A stretch of 64,000 nucleotides of DNA from Ulota crispa. Its lineage: Eukaryota; Streptophyta; Bryopsida; Orthotrichales; Orthotrichaceae. Shown here in pieces: positions 1 through 12,045 of the stretch. The position numbers and the translations under genes are program-made. Numbering within the stretch: position 1 is the first letter of the stretch; every line of letters begins with the position of its first letter. Under the pieces are notes generated by a model. The model did not search any database, had not been told where the DNA came from, and saw only the letters and a program-made list of their open reading frames with translations. The stretch is taken from positions 10,326,539-10,390,538 of the forward strand of contig OY987248.1 of NCBI GenBank assembly GCA_963920765.1, given 5' to 3'.

Positions 1-489
1 TCAATTTATTTTATAAAAAAAATCCATCCTATATTTAAGGTCAATTCTTGATTGCTTTCACCAATCAAATTTTCCATAAAAATTATCAAATTTCTTGTAG
101 AATTATTTTAGGGTAGCAAAGAAAGTGGGATTTTTGACCCTTTTTGTTCACTTAGCTACACCTTGTAATTGCTATTTTTATCTATTTTGTGTGAAATTAC
201 TTATTGGAAAGGTAAGAAACCTAACTTTCTAGAAATGTAAGGCCCTTCTCAATCAAAGCTTGCATGAAGCGTTAAAATTCAAAACCACACAAGCATAAAA
301 AACTAGAGATTTTCCATATACAGCTCATTGAATCATTATAATATTTCACCTCCAACGGTAAATCTAACTGAAATTTTGATACATTACAACAAACAAGGTG
401 TCCTTCACATTTGTACGGTTGGATTATTCAAATTGGGTCCACATTTGATTCAAATGCACATCTAATTTTATAGCCCCGGTTTCTAGTGG
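1..489 (-). mobile_element. Truncated TTAA-family element
   Basis: This stretch is the reverse complement, with scattered mismatches, of roughly 9150-9640 inside the complete element at 9111-10025. The similarity stops at a TTTCTAGTGG just before 490, about 40 bp short of where the terminal repeat should be, and the other end lies outside the window. It is therefore a partial, non-coding copy in opposite orientation. Confidence 0.75.
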
Positions 490-2066
490 TTAACCTTGTG
501 ATAAAAGTTTGTTATTACTTACAACTCTTGTTGTTAACAATCCAACCTACAATACAGCTTCAAAATATTTATACACAAAACTCCACTCTTAAACAAAAAG
601 AAAATGTTTTAGAAAACCTTGTCAAAACTTTAAAGATTTTGTAAATTCGATAAGGGACATTTAGACTTAAACTACTTGTAACAAAGAGTAGCACTTAACC
701 ACAATAGTATTATACTTTGGATGTTCATAAGCAAGAATACAAAAAACAAGACTTAAGGCTTGCATGTATGTTGGATACAAATCCTACTTGTATCAATGCT
801 TATATCACACCATGGCCATGTAAATGTTTATATGATATCATTTAATTTTCTGAACAATTTATTTAAATCTCCTCATGTGATCCATCCACAGAATTAACTA
901 CTTTGCCCACCAAACTATCTATACAGTTTGGAGCCTCACCCATCCTAACACCACAACCCAAATAGAAAAAGCTTACACGCCATATTTGTGTTTACTTTTC
1001 GTTTTTTTTCCTTTCCAAACTACACATCTCTGCTTGCCTTTGGGTTGTGACCCACCTACTCTTCCTTCGAGCAATGCATTTGGTGTCCACATGATCATTT
1101 TCTGAAACATGGTAGATGCATGGATTGAAACTTTGAAACGCCACAAATGTATGGGTTGACTAAGGTCAATACATTTTTGAAACCATGTAAGCGATTCTAA
1201 ATATTTGGCATGTTAAAACTTAACACCTACTAACAAGTTGTACCAATATACAACAAATCTTCAAAGGGCCTGCTAAAAATTACTTTTTAGTAAAGACTAA
1301 AAAATCCAGCACTCAATTGCCGAACCATAGAGCAGGCTACAATACCAGACCAACAGAAATATCTCATTAAAAATTCTCCAATAGTATATTACACAATTTG
1401 ACTAAGAAAACCCTCTTGTCTGCGAGACTCCACTAAAGAATGGATAGCAGCAAGTTCTAGATATTATCAAATAAAACGACTAGCAAACTTTAATACACCA
1501 AAATAAACAAAAAATGTGAATTTCCAACACTAAAAACCTCTTAGAACACCACCCATAATCCACCACCAATGCATGGAAGTCCGCCCTCGGTATGAAAGCT
1601 CTGAGGAGAAAAACATTTCCCCTAGTGTTTTTACATTCAGTTAAAACCCAGTCTGTTAGGCACAGATATACAACTTCACAGAAGATCGTATACTGAAAAA
1701 CATAAATAAGCTTACAGCGAACCATCCTTGAATTACACATGGAATCCCAAATTAGCAAGTCTCACAGACTGGATATTACAGAAAAAAAGCAAAGAAAATT
1801 TATGAGAAATTCCGTAACAGAAAAAGGGATACATCTACACAATAAATAGTACAGGATATGACATAAACTTAAAAAGTAGATGTCATGATACAAGTGTGTT
1901 GAAAACCATCACATGGCACCAGGCCGGTATATTCAATGTGCCCGGAATTACACTACAAACAAAATTAAGAAGAATTAACAGTAGGTGCAATCTCAACCTG
2001 AGTCACGTACAATGGAGCTACCTAGGGAAGTTGACAGCTTTGCAAGACGCCATAGCCAGTCTTTGC
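490..2066. other. AT-rich spacer, no gene seen
   Basis: No convincing exon or structural RNA was found. The part nearest 2066 is probably the 3' untranslated region of the SOUL gene, which ends at 2067 on the minus strand. Confidence 0.5.
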
Positions 2067-5000
2067 TCAGGACTTCAGAATATCTTCAATCTCCAGAGAC
2101 AATTCGTTCCGCCTCATGAATGGCAGCGTAAAAGGAGGATTGTACTGCCACCAGCCCACCAGTTAATACGCTTAGCTCATCAGCCTCCACAAACAGCAAC
2201 CAACATACAAAAAGACGAAGAAAATATTTGCACGAGAACTCTCCAAGTTTTGAGCTTGGAGAAAAGGATGGAGTGCAAGGTGTTGGGAAAAATACTCCGT
2301 CATGTACTGAGTGTGTATCCCACAGATAGAATTGTATTGAAACAACTAAATACATGTTTCGAGAGAAACATACACGTACACAGGGTGACATGCGCATGAT
2401 GAATGAAAACACTAACTAGAGGCTAACAAATGAAAGACTAATGAAAAAGCGAGTAGGTGACGAAGCATATATCTATATACAGGAGTGTGCGCTATATTTG
2501 CAACACGAGGGAACAGGAAGGAAGGAGAAGTGTTGAAGACAAATGGGGTACCTGTGCCACGTCAGGCTGCGCATCCAGCTTGACACGCACCACAGGGTCC
2601 TTGAGTAGAGCTCTACGTAGGGCTTGCTCGCGCCGTGTCACTTCGTCGTCCGTCACGAAACCGGAGAACACCGCCACCGCCACTTTCTTCCCAGGCACTC
2701 TCCGGATGCGCACTGCCGGATCCACAGGCTCCGGAGCATCGTCGCTGTACTTGGCTGGCAACACAAATGACATTCGCCATTGCTCTCCCCCTGCCTCCCT
2801 CTGCACCACCCCACCCTTCCTCGTCAACTTACTACAGTGGTGCTTGGTTAACATCAACCATTGTAACAGAACGATTGGATAAGATCACAGCCCCACTCCC
2901 CTTTTGCCCACAGCATGTATTATGAGCTTGGTTAAGGTCAAGTGCTTGCATATGGTCAACGTTTGCTTTTCATCAATGCCCATTCTAAGGGCGTCCTTCA
3001 ATGTGAGACCAATGGCCGGTGAAGCTCACTGATAATCGGTCGGATGGGATTCCAGAAAAAGAAGAACTCCCATCTGACCAATTACTGGTGAGCTAGAGTG
3101 ACTTCCACCAGCTGCCAATCTCACATGGAAGGACGCCCTAACTCATCAGTTAGAAAGGCATTTGGTTAGTGTACCAAAAACGTGGGCGGGAAAGCACCTC
3201 CAAAATTGCAACCACCAGAAATAGGGAAAATAATGCAAATGAAGTGTTTGTTTATGATCAATGCTTGGATAAGGTCAATACTTCTTTCTAAACCAAAGTG
3301 TTGACTTTATTCAAGCACCACTGTACAAAGCCCCGCATAAACATTCTTACAAGCTCCGGCAACTCATGCAAGGGAAAGTAAGTACACAGCATGCTTGATA
3401 TCTAGCTAGCAATGACCCGTAAGTGCCAAGATAGAAAATCCACTTTCGACGCTATTTGAGTTGTTGATGAAAATTTTCAAAACATTGTGTACCTGCTGGA
3501 TGACAGGGGTGGTCATGTCCATTTTCTCCCCTCCTGATTGACCTCTGTTCGTTACCACAGGTGTTGTCATTGCCATCTCAGACCGCTTTGAATTCTGCTT
3601 CAACAACAACAACAATACTGCTCAGACGTGTCCATGGGTTGGCATTCTGCTTAAAACTTCGGGTCTACCTCTCTGCGCTTGGCTTCACAAAACTAGAGTG
3701 TTGTACTTTTGCTAAAAATATCATTAAACTGCCCTTTGTGGGACTTCTGTATACCAACAGGGAGCACACCTAAAAAGTACCTGCAAAGCGAAAGTGTATG
3801 GTTTGGTTTTTCCCTTGTACCTTGCCAAAGAGATATGCCGCGAGAGTGTTGAAGGCTTGACCAGAGCTGGAGAAATCAAAGCCGCTACGCCCGGACATTG
3901 TTGTCTCCGCGACCACATACGACTGATGGAAAACCACCCAACGCAGGAGCTTGTCAATATAAACTATATCCGATTGTCACTTGAGAGCAAAGGGAACTGA
4001 ATTCGCAAAAATTATAAGCCAAACCTAAAATGAAGTTTACATACTTTCTTCACAGCAGCTTATAAAAGACTGTTCCTATGAACTTGCTCCATCACCAACC
4101 TGGGTCACAACTGCTGTGATGGCTTACCTTGACCTCCCGGATTTCGTAGTCTGCTACACGCCGAACAAGATCATACGGTATACTCTCTAGATCAGGCACT
4201 GACACATACCCCCACCAAGTGCTTCAATTTACAAGCTAAGAACGCCATAGATTACAGCAAAAAAATTCTTACAGTCTCGCAAAAACTGCGATCGAGAGAT
4301 AAAGTATTAAACGCCTTATTCATTAAATTGGGAATAAGCTTACACATTGAGACTTTTGAATTTTTCATTTTTAAGAGTTTTTAGGTGATTTAGAGTGAAT
4401 GTTATGATGATTTCTTCAAAACATTACATTAATGATGAAATACCTTCACAGGATTTATCAAAATAACTAACTTCAAATCACCAAATATTCTCACAAATGC
4501 AAAATTTGATATTCCCAAAATACGTTTCGGAAAGTGTTTTTCCCAATTTAATGAATTATGCTAGTCACTAGCACTTGCAGCCGTTCCTTTGTAGCACAAA
4601 CAGAGGCCGGAGCACTAAAACACTGAATTAGTAGGAGGTAGGAACTCACCACTCATCAGAGCCTCCTCCAGGTTTCTTGCATCAGACCTCGGAGGATTTA
4701 CATACTTGGCCACTTCGGTAACCAAATCCTGAAAAGCTGCACCAAACAACACTTCAATTCCGCAACTCAAAATCTGTAGAAAATACACCCTTTAGAGGAG
4801 TTCTGGAAAACCGAGACACGTTGACATACAATTGGCGGGGTTGCGTTAGAATTGCGGTAAATGGCTTTACGATTGGCGAGGTTTAACGTGATTAGGGTTT
4901 AGCAAGAATAGTAAGTATTTGCAAGGGTCCATGTGCTTACAGCGTTGGAATTGTGCGCCAGCTTGTTGCGAAAGGGCCTGCAGCAACGACAGACGGTTGC

Positions 5001-5133
5001 TGCTGGCGGTGCTGCTGCTGCTGCTCCTCATCAACACTTGCATGCGCTTCCCCTGAGAGCTCGGTTTGGCGGTGCCGCAAGGTGGCAGGCCGGCAACACT
5101 TGCAACTGCCGCCACACACGGCATCGTCGCCAT
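2067..5133 (-). CDS. SOUL heme-binding family protein, probably plastid-targeted
   Basis: Seven exons on the minus strand: 5133-4941, 4736-4650, 4198-4128, 3922-3821, 3594-3493, 2800-2552 and 2144-2067. Together they make 882 nt (293 aa), and every junction is GT-AG with matching phase. The first ~60 residues ([10 protein letters not shown]...) are rich in Ser, Ala and Gln and look like a transit peptide. The core has the two SOUL signatures MTTPVV (exon 5) and DMTTPVI, then [11 protein letters not shown], a [15 protein letters not shown] strand and a [14 protein letters not shown] end. Plant SOUL proteins bind heme or other tetrapyrroles, and some are plastoglobule proteins. The family is sure; the ligand and location are inferred. 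An in-frame GTG two codons upstream at 5139 was rejected in favour of the ATG. The intron between exons 6 and 5 carries nested transposons. Confidence 0.93.
2835..3323. mobile_element. TA-flanked inverted-repeat element in a SOUL intron
   Basis: Ends CAGTGGTGCTTG and CAAGCACCACTG are perfect inverses and are flanked by TA on both sides (2833-2834 and 3324-3325). This fits a non-autonomous Tc1/mariner or pogo-type MITE. It contains the separate element at 2989-3138. No coding capacity. Confidence 0.7.
2989..3138. mobile_element. Tourist-like MITE with TAA target duplication
   Basis: Begins GGGCGTCCTTC and ends GAAGGACGCCC, with inner arms that also pair (ATGTGAGA against TCTCACAT). Flanked by TAA at 2986-2988 and 3139-3141. 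A 3-bp TAA/TTA duplication with GGG ends is typical of PIF/Harbinger MITEs. It is nested in 2835-3323. Confidence 0.75.
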
Positions 5134-6490
5134 TTCCACTTCAACTGATTGAATTGGGTGCGGCGCTCACTGGCATAATTCAATCCAGGTAATACGTTTC
5201 CACAAATTAGCCAGATACAGAAATGTAGACATTTCCCAGTGCAACCCTAAATTTCAATACAAAACACGAGACTGCGAAACAGTTGTTAGCGGCGACCACA
5301 ACCACCGCGTGAAAATTGAAACCTTTGCAACGCTCGCTATTACAAGATACTGCAAATCCATAAGCACGGAATTCAAGAGAACAACAAAAGAGCCTCACCT
5401 TCAATTCTACGAAGATTCGCGAAGCACAAGGATGCAGCAGCTCTTCAGCTTCCACACGCGTGTGTATATGCTCACATCAATTAGCTCCGCAGCAAAGTGT
5501 GAGCGGCACTCTCCAACTTTGTCGGTGCGAGAGAACATGACGTGGTGTCACTTGATCCAGTGCTGTTCTCCTTTTCCATTTTCACAACCAGAGAGTCAAA
5601 AACCGAGTCATCGACTCCCAAACTTCGGTCTCCTGTCGAAACAAGTGGCATCCTGTCATCAAAAGGAGCGGAGTCGTCGTTCCCAACACAGCGAACTTGG
5701 TCATGTAGCCAGCCCTCCATCACAAAATGAACTTTAGGGTTTAGTATTACTACTAAGCTTACTACTACTACTCTCGCAGCAGTGCATTGCATTGCAGCTC
5801 TCTAGCCACCTTGGTTGCATTTGAATATTAGGGCTATGGCTGCGCTTCACCATCTCCGATTGCCGCCTAGCTCTCTCCTAATCGCAATTGCAATCGCGCG
5901 TTTCTCGAGGTTGCGGTTTCGTCAAAATTTGAGGATATCAATCTGGACAAGCTTCCAATGAGACATGCTCAATTGAACAATGAACTATTTTGCGAGGTAA
6001 AATTTTACTCTTTGCGAAGTTGTTTGCAATGTTTCAGTGAAGCTACGAAGCGAACTTATCCTAATCCGATACCGATCTCTCTTCCTGTAATGGTTTCTAA
6101 TTCTTTTTGCTTCTGTTTTTTTGTACCGTGGGTTGGAATTTTCTAAGAGTGATGCGAAGTCGGGGCTCCGGAGTAGAAGACAGTTCATTAGTTTGGGATT
6201 TCCAAATTCCGACCGACACTGAGTTACCGTTGCATGGAAATTTGACGCCTCAAGTGAGTAGACTGCATGCATGCATGTATGCATGGGCGTGATGCCTGTG
6301 TGTTTCTCCAAATCTCTGGGGTACAAGAAGACCTTGTTTCATTCCTGTAGATCAGAGTCATGATCTGAAAATGCCAAAGTATTTCCCCAATGCTGGAGAT
6401 CTGTACTAACTTACAGAGCATGAGCATGCAGAGAGCAGCCTATTTATTCTGCCACACGGCTGCAGGTTGGGTCTGCCAGGGAAAGACTTG
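5134..6490 (+). other. Upstream region of SOUL gene with an unresolved divergent coding fragment
   Basis: The minus strand should hold the SOUL promoter and leader. On the plus strand, an ATG at 5836 opens 41 codons resembling an organelle presequence (MAALHHLRLPPSSLL). A different frame then runs open to a very good donor at 5996/5997 (EDINLDKLPMRHAQ... then GAG|gtaaaa). A further open segment ends at a GTGAGT donor near 6254. The two upstream frames do not join without a frameshift or an unseen intron, so this may be a broken gene or the start of an unknown one. No family was recognised. Confidence 0.3.
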
Positions 6491-6493
6491 TAA

Positions 6494-6687
6494 GGTAGGA
6501 GGCTCTAATTTGGACCAGGGTTCTAATTTGGATCCGCTTTAGGAAGGGTTTAGGAAGGGCTAACATTTTACATCTATTACTGTCATTGCTGAGTTAGGTG
6601 GGCTTAGCAAATTAATTTAACTTGCTAAGCCCACCTAACTCATGTGATCTGAATTAGAGTCCCGGTGTGAATTAGAGTCTCCGACCT
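6494..6687. repeat. Imperfect foldback element
   Basis: The left part (GGTAGGAGGCTCTAATTTGG) and right part (CTCTAATTC...CTCCGACC) are imperfect inverses, each containing two copies of a CTCTAATT-type motif. The perfect hairpin at 6591-6641 sits in the middle. No coding capacity. Confidence 0.55.
6591..6641. repeat. Perfect 20-bp-stem hairpin
   Basis: GAGTTAGGTGGGCTTAGCAA is followed after an 11-base AT-only-plus-C spacer by its exact reverse complement. It could be a recent MITE core or a stem of a small RNA precursor; nothing distinguishes these here. Confidence 0.8.
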
Positions 6688-6688
6688 T

Positions 6689-7697
6689 AGCAGCAAACAG
6701 GGCAGCACAAGGGATTTTTTGCATGTTTTGAAATGTTAAAATGAAATGTGATTATTTTGCCATGCAATAATTGGTTGTTGTAAAATTGATCCAAAATTGG
6801 TCATAGTTGCAGATTTTGCTGTTTAAAAATAACACAAAATGGTAGAATAAATCCCTTTTGCTTTTGACAATAGATGCACAAACAAGTCACCTTGGTTCTA
6901 TTACATGGGAGGAGAAAATTTCTAGGGCTCTCTAGAACTTGTGTAAGTGTCAATATTCAGACCTAGTGGCGACTTAACAAAGTTGCATAGGAAATTAAGA
7001 GTTAACAAAGAGTTGTGTTGGAGCCAATTACAAATTCATCATTGCAAACCTACCCTAACAATTTTGTTCCCAAGCTCTCTTTAAGGGTGCCCTTACATAA
7101 TGCTCATTGTGTGAGTTGTGTTTAGATATGGTGGCAACTATGACATGGCTCATGGGATAAAGCAATTACTCTTGTAGAAAAACCCCTTGCAAGAAACTGA
7201 CCGTGTAAAGTCAACAATGAAGAACCTTAACTATGTAGATACACAGATTCCTTTTGAAATATCAACAATATTTCTTGCATTAACGGTTCATCCAATGTGC
7301 AAGGAGATCCAAAAAACATTAGAAAGCTAGCTACACAGAAAGGCAACAAAATTGGTTGAAATTGATATAAACTAGTCAAGATCTTTAAAAAAAAATCTTA
7401 CTAGGCAATCTTTGGTGCATGCATTCAAAAAACCAGTTGAAAATGAGGAACATGTATAGTTCATAGAAATTGCCACTAACAACCCCTAAAGGACAGAGCA
7501 TGCTGCTGCAACCAATAGAATACAAGGTGTTTTTCTTGTATTTGGAATAGATTCACACCTTTATTGCATTTGAGATCAACAAAGAAGTTGGAAAATAGAT
7601 CAAAGCGGTTCTAATGAGCTACTTGAGATCCCAAATTAAAACTTCATAGTAGCAAATGCAAATTATAGGGTAGTGTATATACGATGCCCTATTGTCC
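6689..7697. other. AT-rich spacer
   Basis: No gene recognised. A lone AACCCCTAAAGGAC near 7480 resembles an end of the TTAA family but has no TTAA and no visible partner. Confidence 0.4.
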
Positions 7698-7778
7698 TTT
7701 AACCCTTGAATGCCCAAGGTTTTAAAAAATGCACTGAATCAAGGACACTTTTAGTCCTCTTGGGCGTTCAAGGATTAA
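7698..7778. mobile_element. Very short TTAA-family element (about 80 bp)
   Basis: Left end TTTAACCCTTGAATGCCC and right end GGGCGTTCAAGGATTAA are near-inverses, separated by fewer than 50 bp. It is a deletion remnant of the TTAA-flanked family. Confidence 0.65.
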
Positions 7779-7954
7779 GGATTAAGAGAAAATAAAACAC
7801 ATGAGAATAATTATACTAGTGTTGTATTCACTTTCTATCATAAAATGATTTATACTCGCTAAAATCGTAATTGAACGTAAGTTTGCGCTTTTTGCATGTC
7901 ATGGATTTGAACATAAAAACATTTACAGTAATCATTCACTTTTTGTATTATTTC

Positions 7955-8604
7955 TTAACCCCTAAATGCCCAAGCGACCAGATTTGGGTTGTGAGTATAC
8001 TTTGAAGATGAATAAAACCTTATCAAGTCATTATTTTAGTATTCTACTTCAATATAAGTTTGTTTTGAAGTCTACTTTCAACATCAAAAATCTGATTTTG
8101 AAAATAAAAGTTGATGATTTTTCTACTTGAGATTTTGTACAAGGGTGTCCACTGCAATCTTGAGTTTTCTAGTGTTAGAAGATCTTGAAAATGAGCCTCA
8201 AATACACTAGAGCTTGGAGAAAAATCCTTATTAAAAATCCATTTAAAAATGATGTAGGAGTAGATTTTCAAAACTGTAAATTGATTTGAGTTAGACATGT
8301 AATGACCTTAAACCTCATATTTTTATGGTGACCAACTTTTTAGATTTGACATGTGAAACAAGGATTGGAAGACTTTAAGTCACTTTTGCAATTTTAACAC
8401 CCTCATGTTCAAACATTATAATCTTTCAAACTATAAGTGATATTGTTGTGTTTTCTTTTTCCATGTAATCTCTAATATGTTTAGCTTAAATTGTACAGTT
8501 ACAATTGAAAAAAACTTGATGGAATTCATGAAGAGGTTGATTGATTGATCAGTTTCATGAAAAGTCCAAGAAGCTCAGATAGGGCTTGGGCATTTAGGGG
8601 TTAA
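7955..8604. mobile_element. TTAA-flanked element with perfect terminal repeats
   Basis: Left TTAACCCCTAAATGCCCAAG and right CTTGGGCATTTAGGGGTTAA are exact inverses over 20 bp, including the TTAA. The 650-bp interior has no credible ORF. It is the cleanest pair of ends among these elements, so it may be a relatively recent insertion. Confidence 0.85.
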
Positions 8605-8977
8605 TAGAGATTTTTTCCTATGTTTATACCTCTAAACAGACCTTGTGTATACAGTAGGATAGTTGTACACTACCTCTTGAACCTGGTTATTGCAACAGAG
8701 ATTTCAACCAAGAAGGGTCCTTGATCCACCGCATTTTCAGCGAGTTTCGGTTTTTTCTTGGCTCTTTTTCTTCTGCGTAAAACCAGTATTTCCTGCGGCT
8801 GAGGTGCCCTATATTGTGTCTTCTCTGCAATGGAATCACTTTTCATTTATGTGAATGAAAATACTATATAAAGAACAGAGGGAAAGAAAATACAAAGATG
8901 AGTTACAGTACCGTTAATAGCTTGCAAAGAGCTAATAGAAGTTGAATGCAAGTAGGAGAATGCTTACCAAGTAACTA

Positions 8978-10080
8978 TAGTAGTACCTGGCTAAGATGAA
9001 CCTGTATAAGAAAAATGTTAGGATAAGATCACTATCCCTGACATGGAAGTAGCCTAGCAGGTACAACATTGGGGAGCTGTAAAGGGTGTTTGGCTATAAT
9101 GAATACTCTCTTAACCCTTTAAAGACCACACACATTTTCCCAAAATCCACTAGAAAGCGGGGCAATAAGATTAGATGTGCACTTGAATCAAACATGAACC
9201 CAATTTGAATAATCCAATTGTACAAATGTGAAGGACACCTTGTTTGTTGCAATATATCAAAATTCTAGCTAGATCTACCATTGGAGGTGAAATATTATAA
9301 TGATTGAGTGGGCCATATATGGAAAATCTCTAGTTTTTTCATGCTTGTGTGGTTTTGAATGGTAGTGCTTCATGCAAGCTTTGATTGAGAAGAGCCTTAC
9401 ATTTTTAGAAAGCGGGGTTTCCCAACTTTCCAACAAGACTAGTTTCACTCAAAATAGACAAAAATAGCAATCACAAAGTGTAGCTAAGTGGACAAAAAGG
9501 GTCAAAACTCCCATTTTCTTTGCTACCCTAAAACGGTTCTACAAGAAATTTGATAATTGTTACAAAAAATTTGATTGGTGAAAACAATAAATGATTTGGC
9601 CTTAGATGTAGGATGAATTTTTTTAAATAAATTGATAGCATCATTTCAATGGATTCTCAAATAGTACAATTGTACTACTACCATATAGAGAAACAATACA
9701 AGCATATTTCTTGAGCAATTTGAACATTTTTAAGATTGCACAATTGAAATGTGACATTCTTCTTGGATGTTTGATGTATTATGTTGTTGCTTTGATCCAT
9801 CTTTGACCAAATATGGATACATATTTTGAGGCCATGATGTATAAACACCATTATTTCTCAACTCCCATATTTGATTCTATTGTTGTTTTTTGGATTAAAT
9901 GCAAAATTCTTGTGATCACAAGCATTCTTCAAGATCATTTTCCAAATTGTTGAGCGATTTTACTGTATAGGCCAAAAACTACTCTCCTGAACCAAAATAT
10001 GGTTCGGTGGTCTCTAAAGGGTTAAGATGAAATGAACATTTCCTCCGGATACCTTCATCTTAACCAGCCAGGCACTACTG
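8978..10080. mobile_element. TA-flanked element carrying a nested TTAA-family element
   Basis: The left end TAGTAGTACCTGGC and the inverse of the right end CAGTAGTGCCTGGC match closely, with TA on each side (8976-8977 and 10081-10082). Both arms continue to a shared AAGATGAA. Most of its length is the insertion at 9111-10025, so the original element was under 200 bp. Pogo/Tc1-mariner type is the likely class. Confidence 0.6.
9111..10025. mobile_element. Complete TTAA-family element (915 bp)
   Basis: Begins TTAACCCTTTAAAGACCAC and ends GGTCTCTAAAGGGTTAA. Terminal repeats match at about 17 of 20 positions. About 490 bp of its interior match 1-489 in inverse orientation, showing that this interior belongs to a multi-copy subfamily. 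No transposase is encoded. Confidence 0.8.
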
Positions 10081-10082
10081 TA

Positions 10083-12045
10083 TACTAAAAGAGTGTATGT
10101 TTTTGTAGCAACAGCTTAAATTTTTTTGAGCAAGGTTATACTTAAGCTTCCTCACATGTAGCTTTTGTTAATAAAAAGAACTTTTTGATCTTCACGTATG
10201 CAAAAATGAGGACTTTTGTATATATTCACACAAAACACAGCTCTAAGTTACTACCTATTTTGCTCTTACTTCCAATAGCAAAGCCACATGGAAAGAAATA
10301 CCATGTAGAAAAGTTTATCTCAAACAAAGATTCTCACGATACTTCTCATAGTCCTCGAAGGTCAAAGTTCAAATTGTGCAGGGCTCCGGAATCCAGCCGC
10401 GAAGTAGCTGCCCAAGTAACAATACTCATCAAGTGAACTTGCACAGAACAAAGACCGCATAAGTTGGCACGAGGACAAATGTTACATCAGCAAGACGACC
10501 TCTGCATTTGCGTTACCTGAACTAGGGTATCGCTCATTCCAGACTCTGGTGCACGAGCAGCCAATATCTGCCAATACTCCATGCACCTGCACACAGAAGT
10601 ATTGAGATTCGACACCCGGTACATCAGTTTTACAACATATATGCAGGGAGTACAATCCCCCCTGTGGTCTTCTTGGAAAAAACACTAAGCAATTCCTGAC
10701 ACCCATCACCTTCTCCTATCAAGAGATCGAGTAGAAGGGTGTGATGAATCCCACTACTCCCCTCACTAGAAGTACAATAATCATCGTAGCAATCCCTGCT
10801 ATTTACAGATGCGACTATTCCTGCCAAATTCTACAGCCACATGTGCAATTATACTTGCATCAGCTCCCTGTTTTACAACTCAACATCTATTTTACATAGT
10901 AGAAATACGAGGATGATGCTTGTGAAAATCTAAGACTCGAGGCATGATGGCAGGATCAACGATCCATAGTCAATTCCAACTTGGTTACAAGGTCTCCCTC
11001 AGAAAGTCATGCTGGTCATCACAGCAGCAAATGTACCCGGTTTTAGTAGTTCTAAGGTTTGTATCCATAGTGGTTACTTTCATGGATTTACTTACAAAAT
11101 GCCACCAACCTGTTCCCATTCTTAAAATTGAACTCATTGGACCACCTCGTAGTTCACCAAGAAGATTTCGTCCTTCCCAGAATCTGTACCGGTAATGGAT
11201 TTTCTCCTCCATCGAAGTTCAGTGAATTCCACGTTTTTCTGAGATCGGATACTACGAAGTGTTGTTCAATCCGCATCCCTGGTTGTTATTCCAAGTGTTT
11301 ACTCAAATATTATAAAATTAGACGAGCGTTGTCAATTTGATCCAGCACCGTTCTTCCGAGCTCCATCACGCTGAGCAAGAGATGTCCGTTTGAACACGGA
11401 AACAAGCAGTGCAGATCAGGGAATGAATTACAGCAGCCTCCAAGTACGAAGAGCTGTCCGTTATTTATCTTCGCAACCGGCCGGGATAAGCACGGAATCA
11501 CATCCAGTGGTGACACCTTGCTGCGGCACAAACACAGGAAAAAGGTCTTTCGTTAAACTGCACCTGTGACTGTAGAAACTAGTTACCAGGCAAAGCCCAT
11601 GCACAGCGATTCAATGACAACTGATCAGATGTATAATCTTCGAAAGAATATGAATGCCGTCGTTCATCAGATGCTAAAAGACATTCTGTGACTACGGGTT
11701 CCTATAGGTCCTGCTCAATGTAAAAAACCTTATGTGTCATCTTGACAACCTATCGTGATGGATATGCAAAGGTAATCAAGCTAAAAAAATGTAAGAAAAA
11801 AAGTAGAGAATAGTTACATGCTCACTCACATGCTGATATGACCACAAGATCTGCATATGCCAGTGATAAAAGTGATGCTGATTCCAGAGAGAAATGCACT
11901 AAAACGCGATAAAATGCAGCATTCTCAACCATGGGACGTTGGGGCTCATCTGTCCAAGCTAGGGCTCTGAAAAAAGCCATGCAACAAGTTGAATCACATG
12001 CCTCCCGTCTTTCAATCTCCTTCAATGCAAGAATACAGGAATCTT
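10083..12045 (-). other. Region downstream of the polyamine transporter, possibly transcribed
   Basis: GC content is higher than in the repeats, and several minus-strand segments are bounded by plausible splice sites, for example about 10517-10586 and 10695-10786. In those two, more than one frame is open, so coding frame cannot be decided. They may be exons of a long spliced 3' untranslated region of the upstream transporter gene or of an unknown gene. The best candidate is listed separately at 11310-11980. Confidence 0.35.
11310..11980 (-). CDS. Possible two-exon small protein, unrecognised
   Basis: Candidate exons are 11980-11826 and 11520-11310, joined by GTGAGC and a CCGCAG acceptor in matching phase. 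They give 366 nt (121 aa). The ATG at 11980 starts MAFFRALAWTDEPQRP, and the second exon contains PVAKINNGQLFVLGG and several cysteines (GCCNSF, LHCLFPC). The INNGQLFVLGG stretch recalls a Kelch strand, but one strand is not enough to assign that fold. The open frame continues upstream of the ATG without another ATG. It lies directly 3' of the polyamine transporter on the same strand, so it may be read-through or 3' UTR sequence. Confidence 0.3.
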
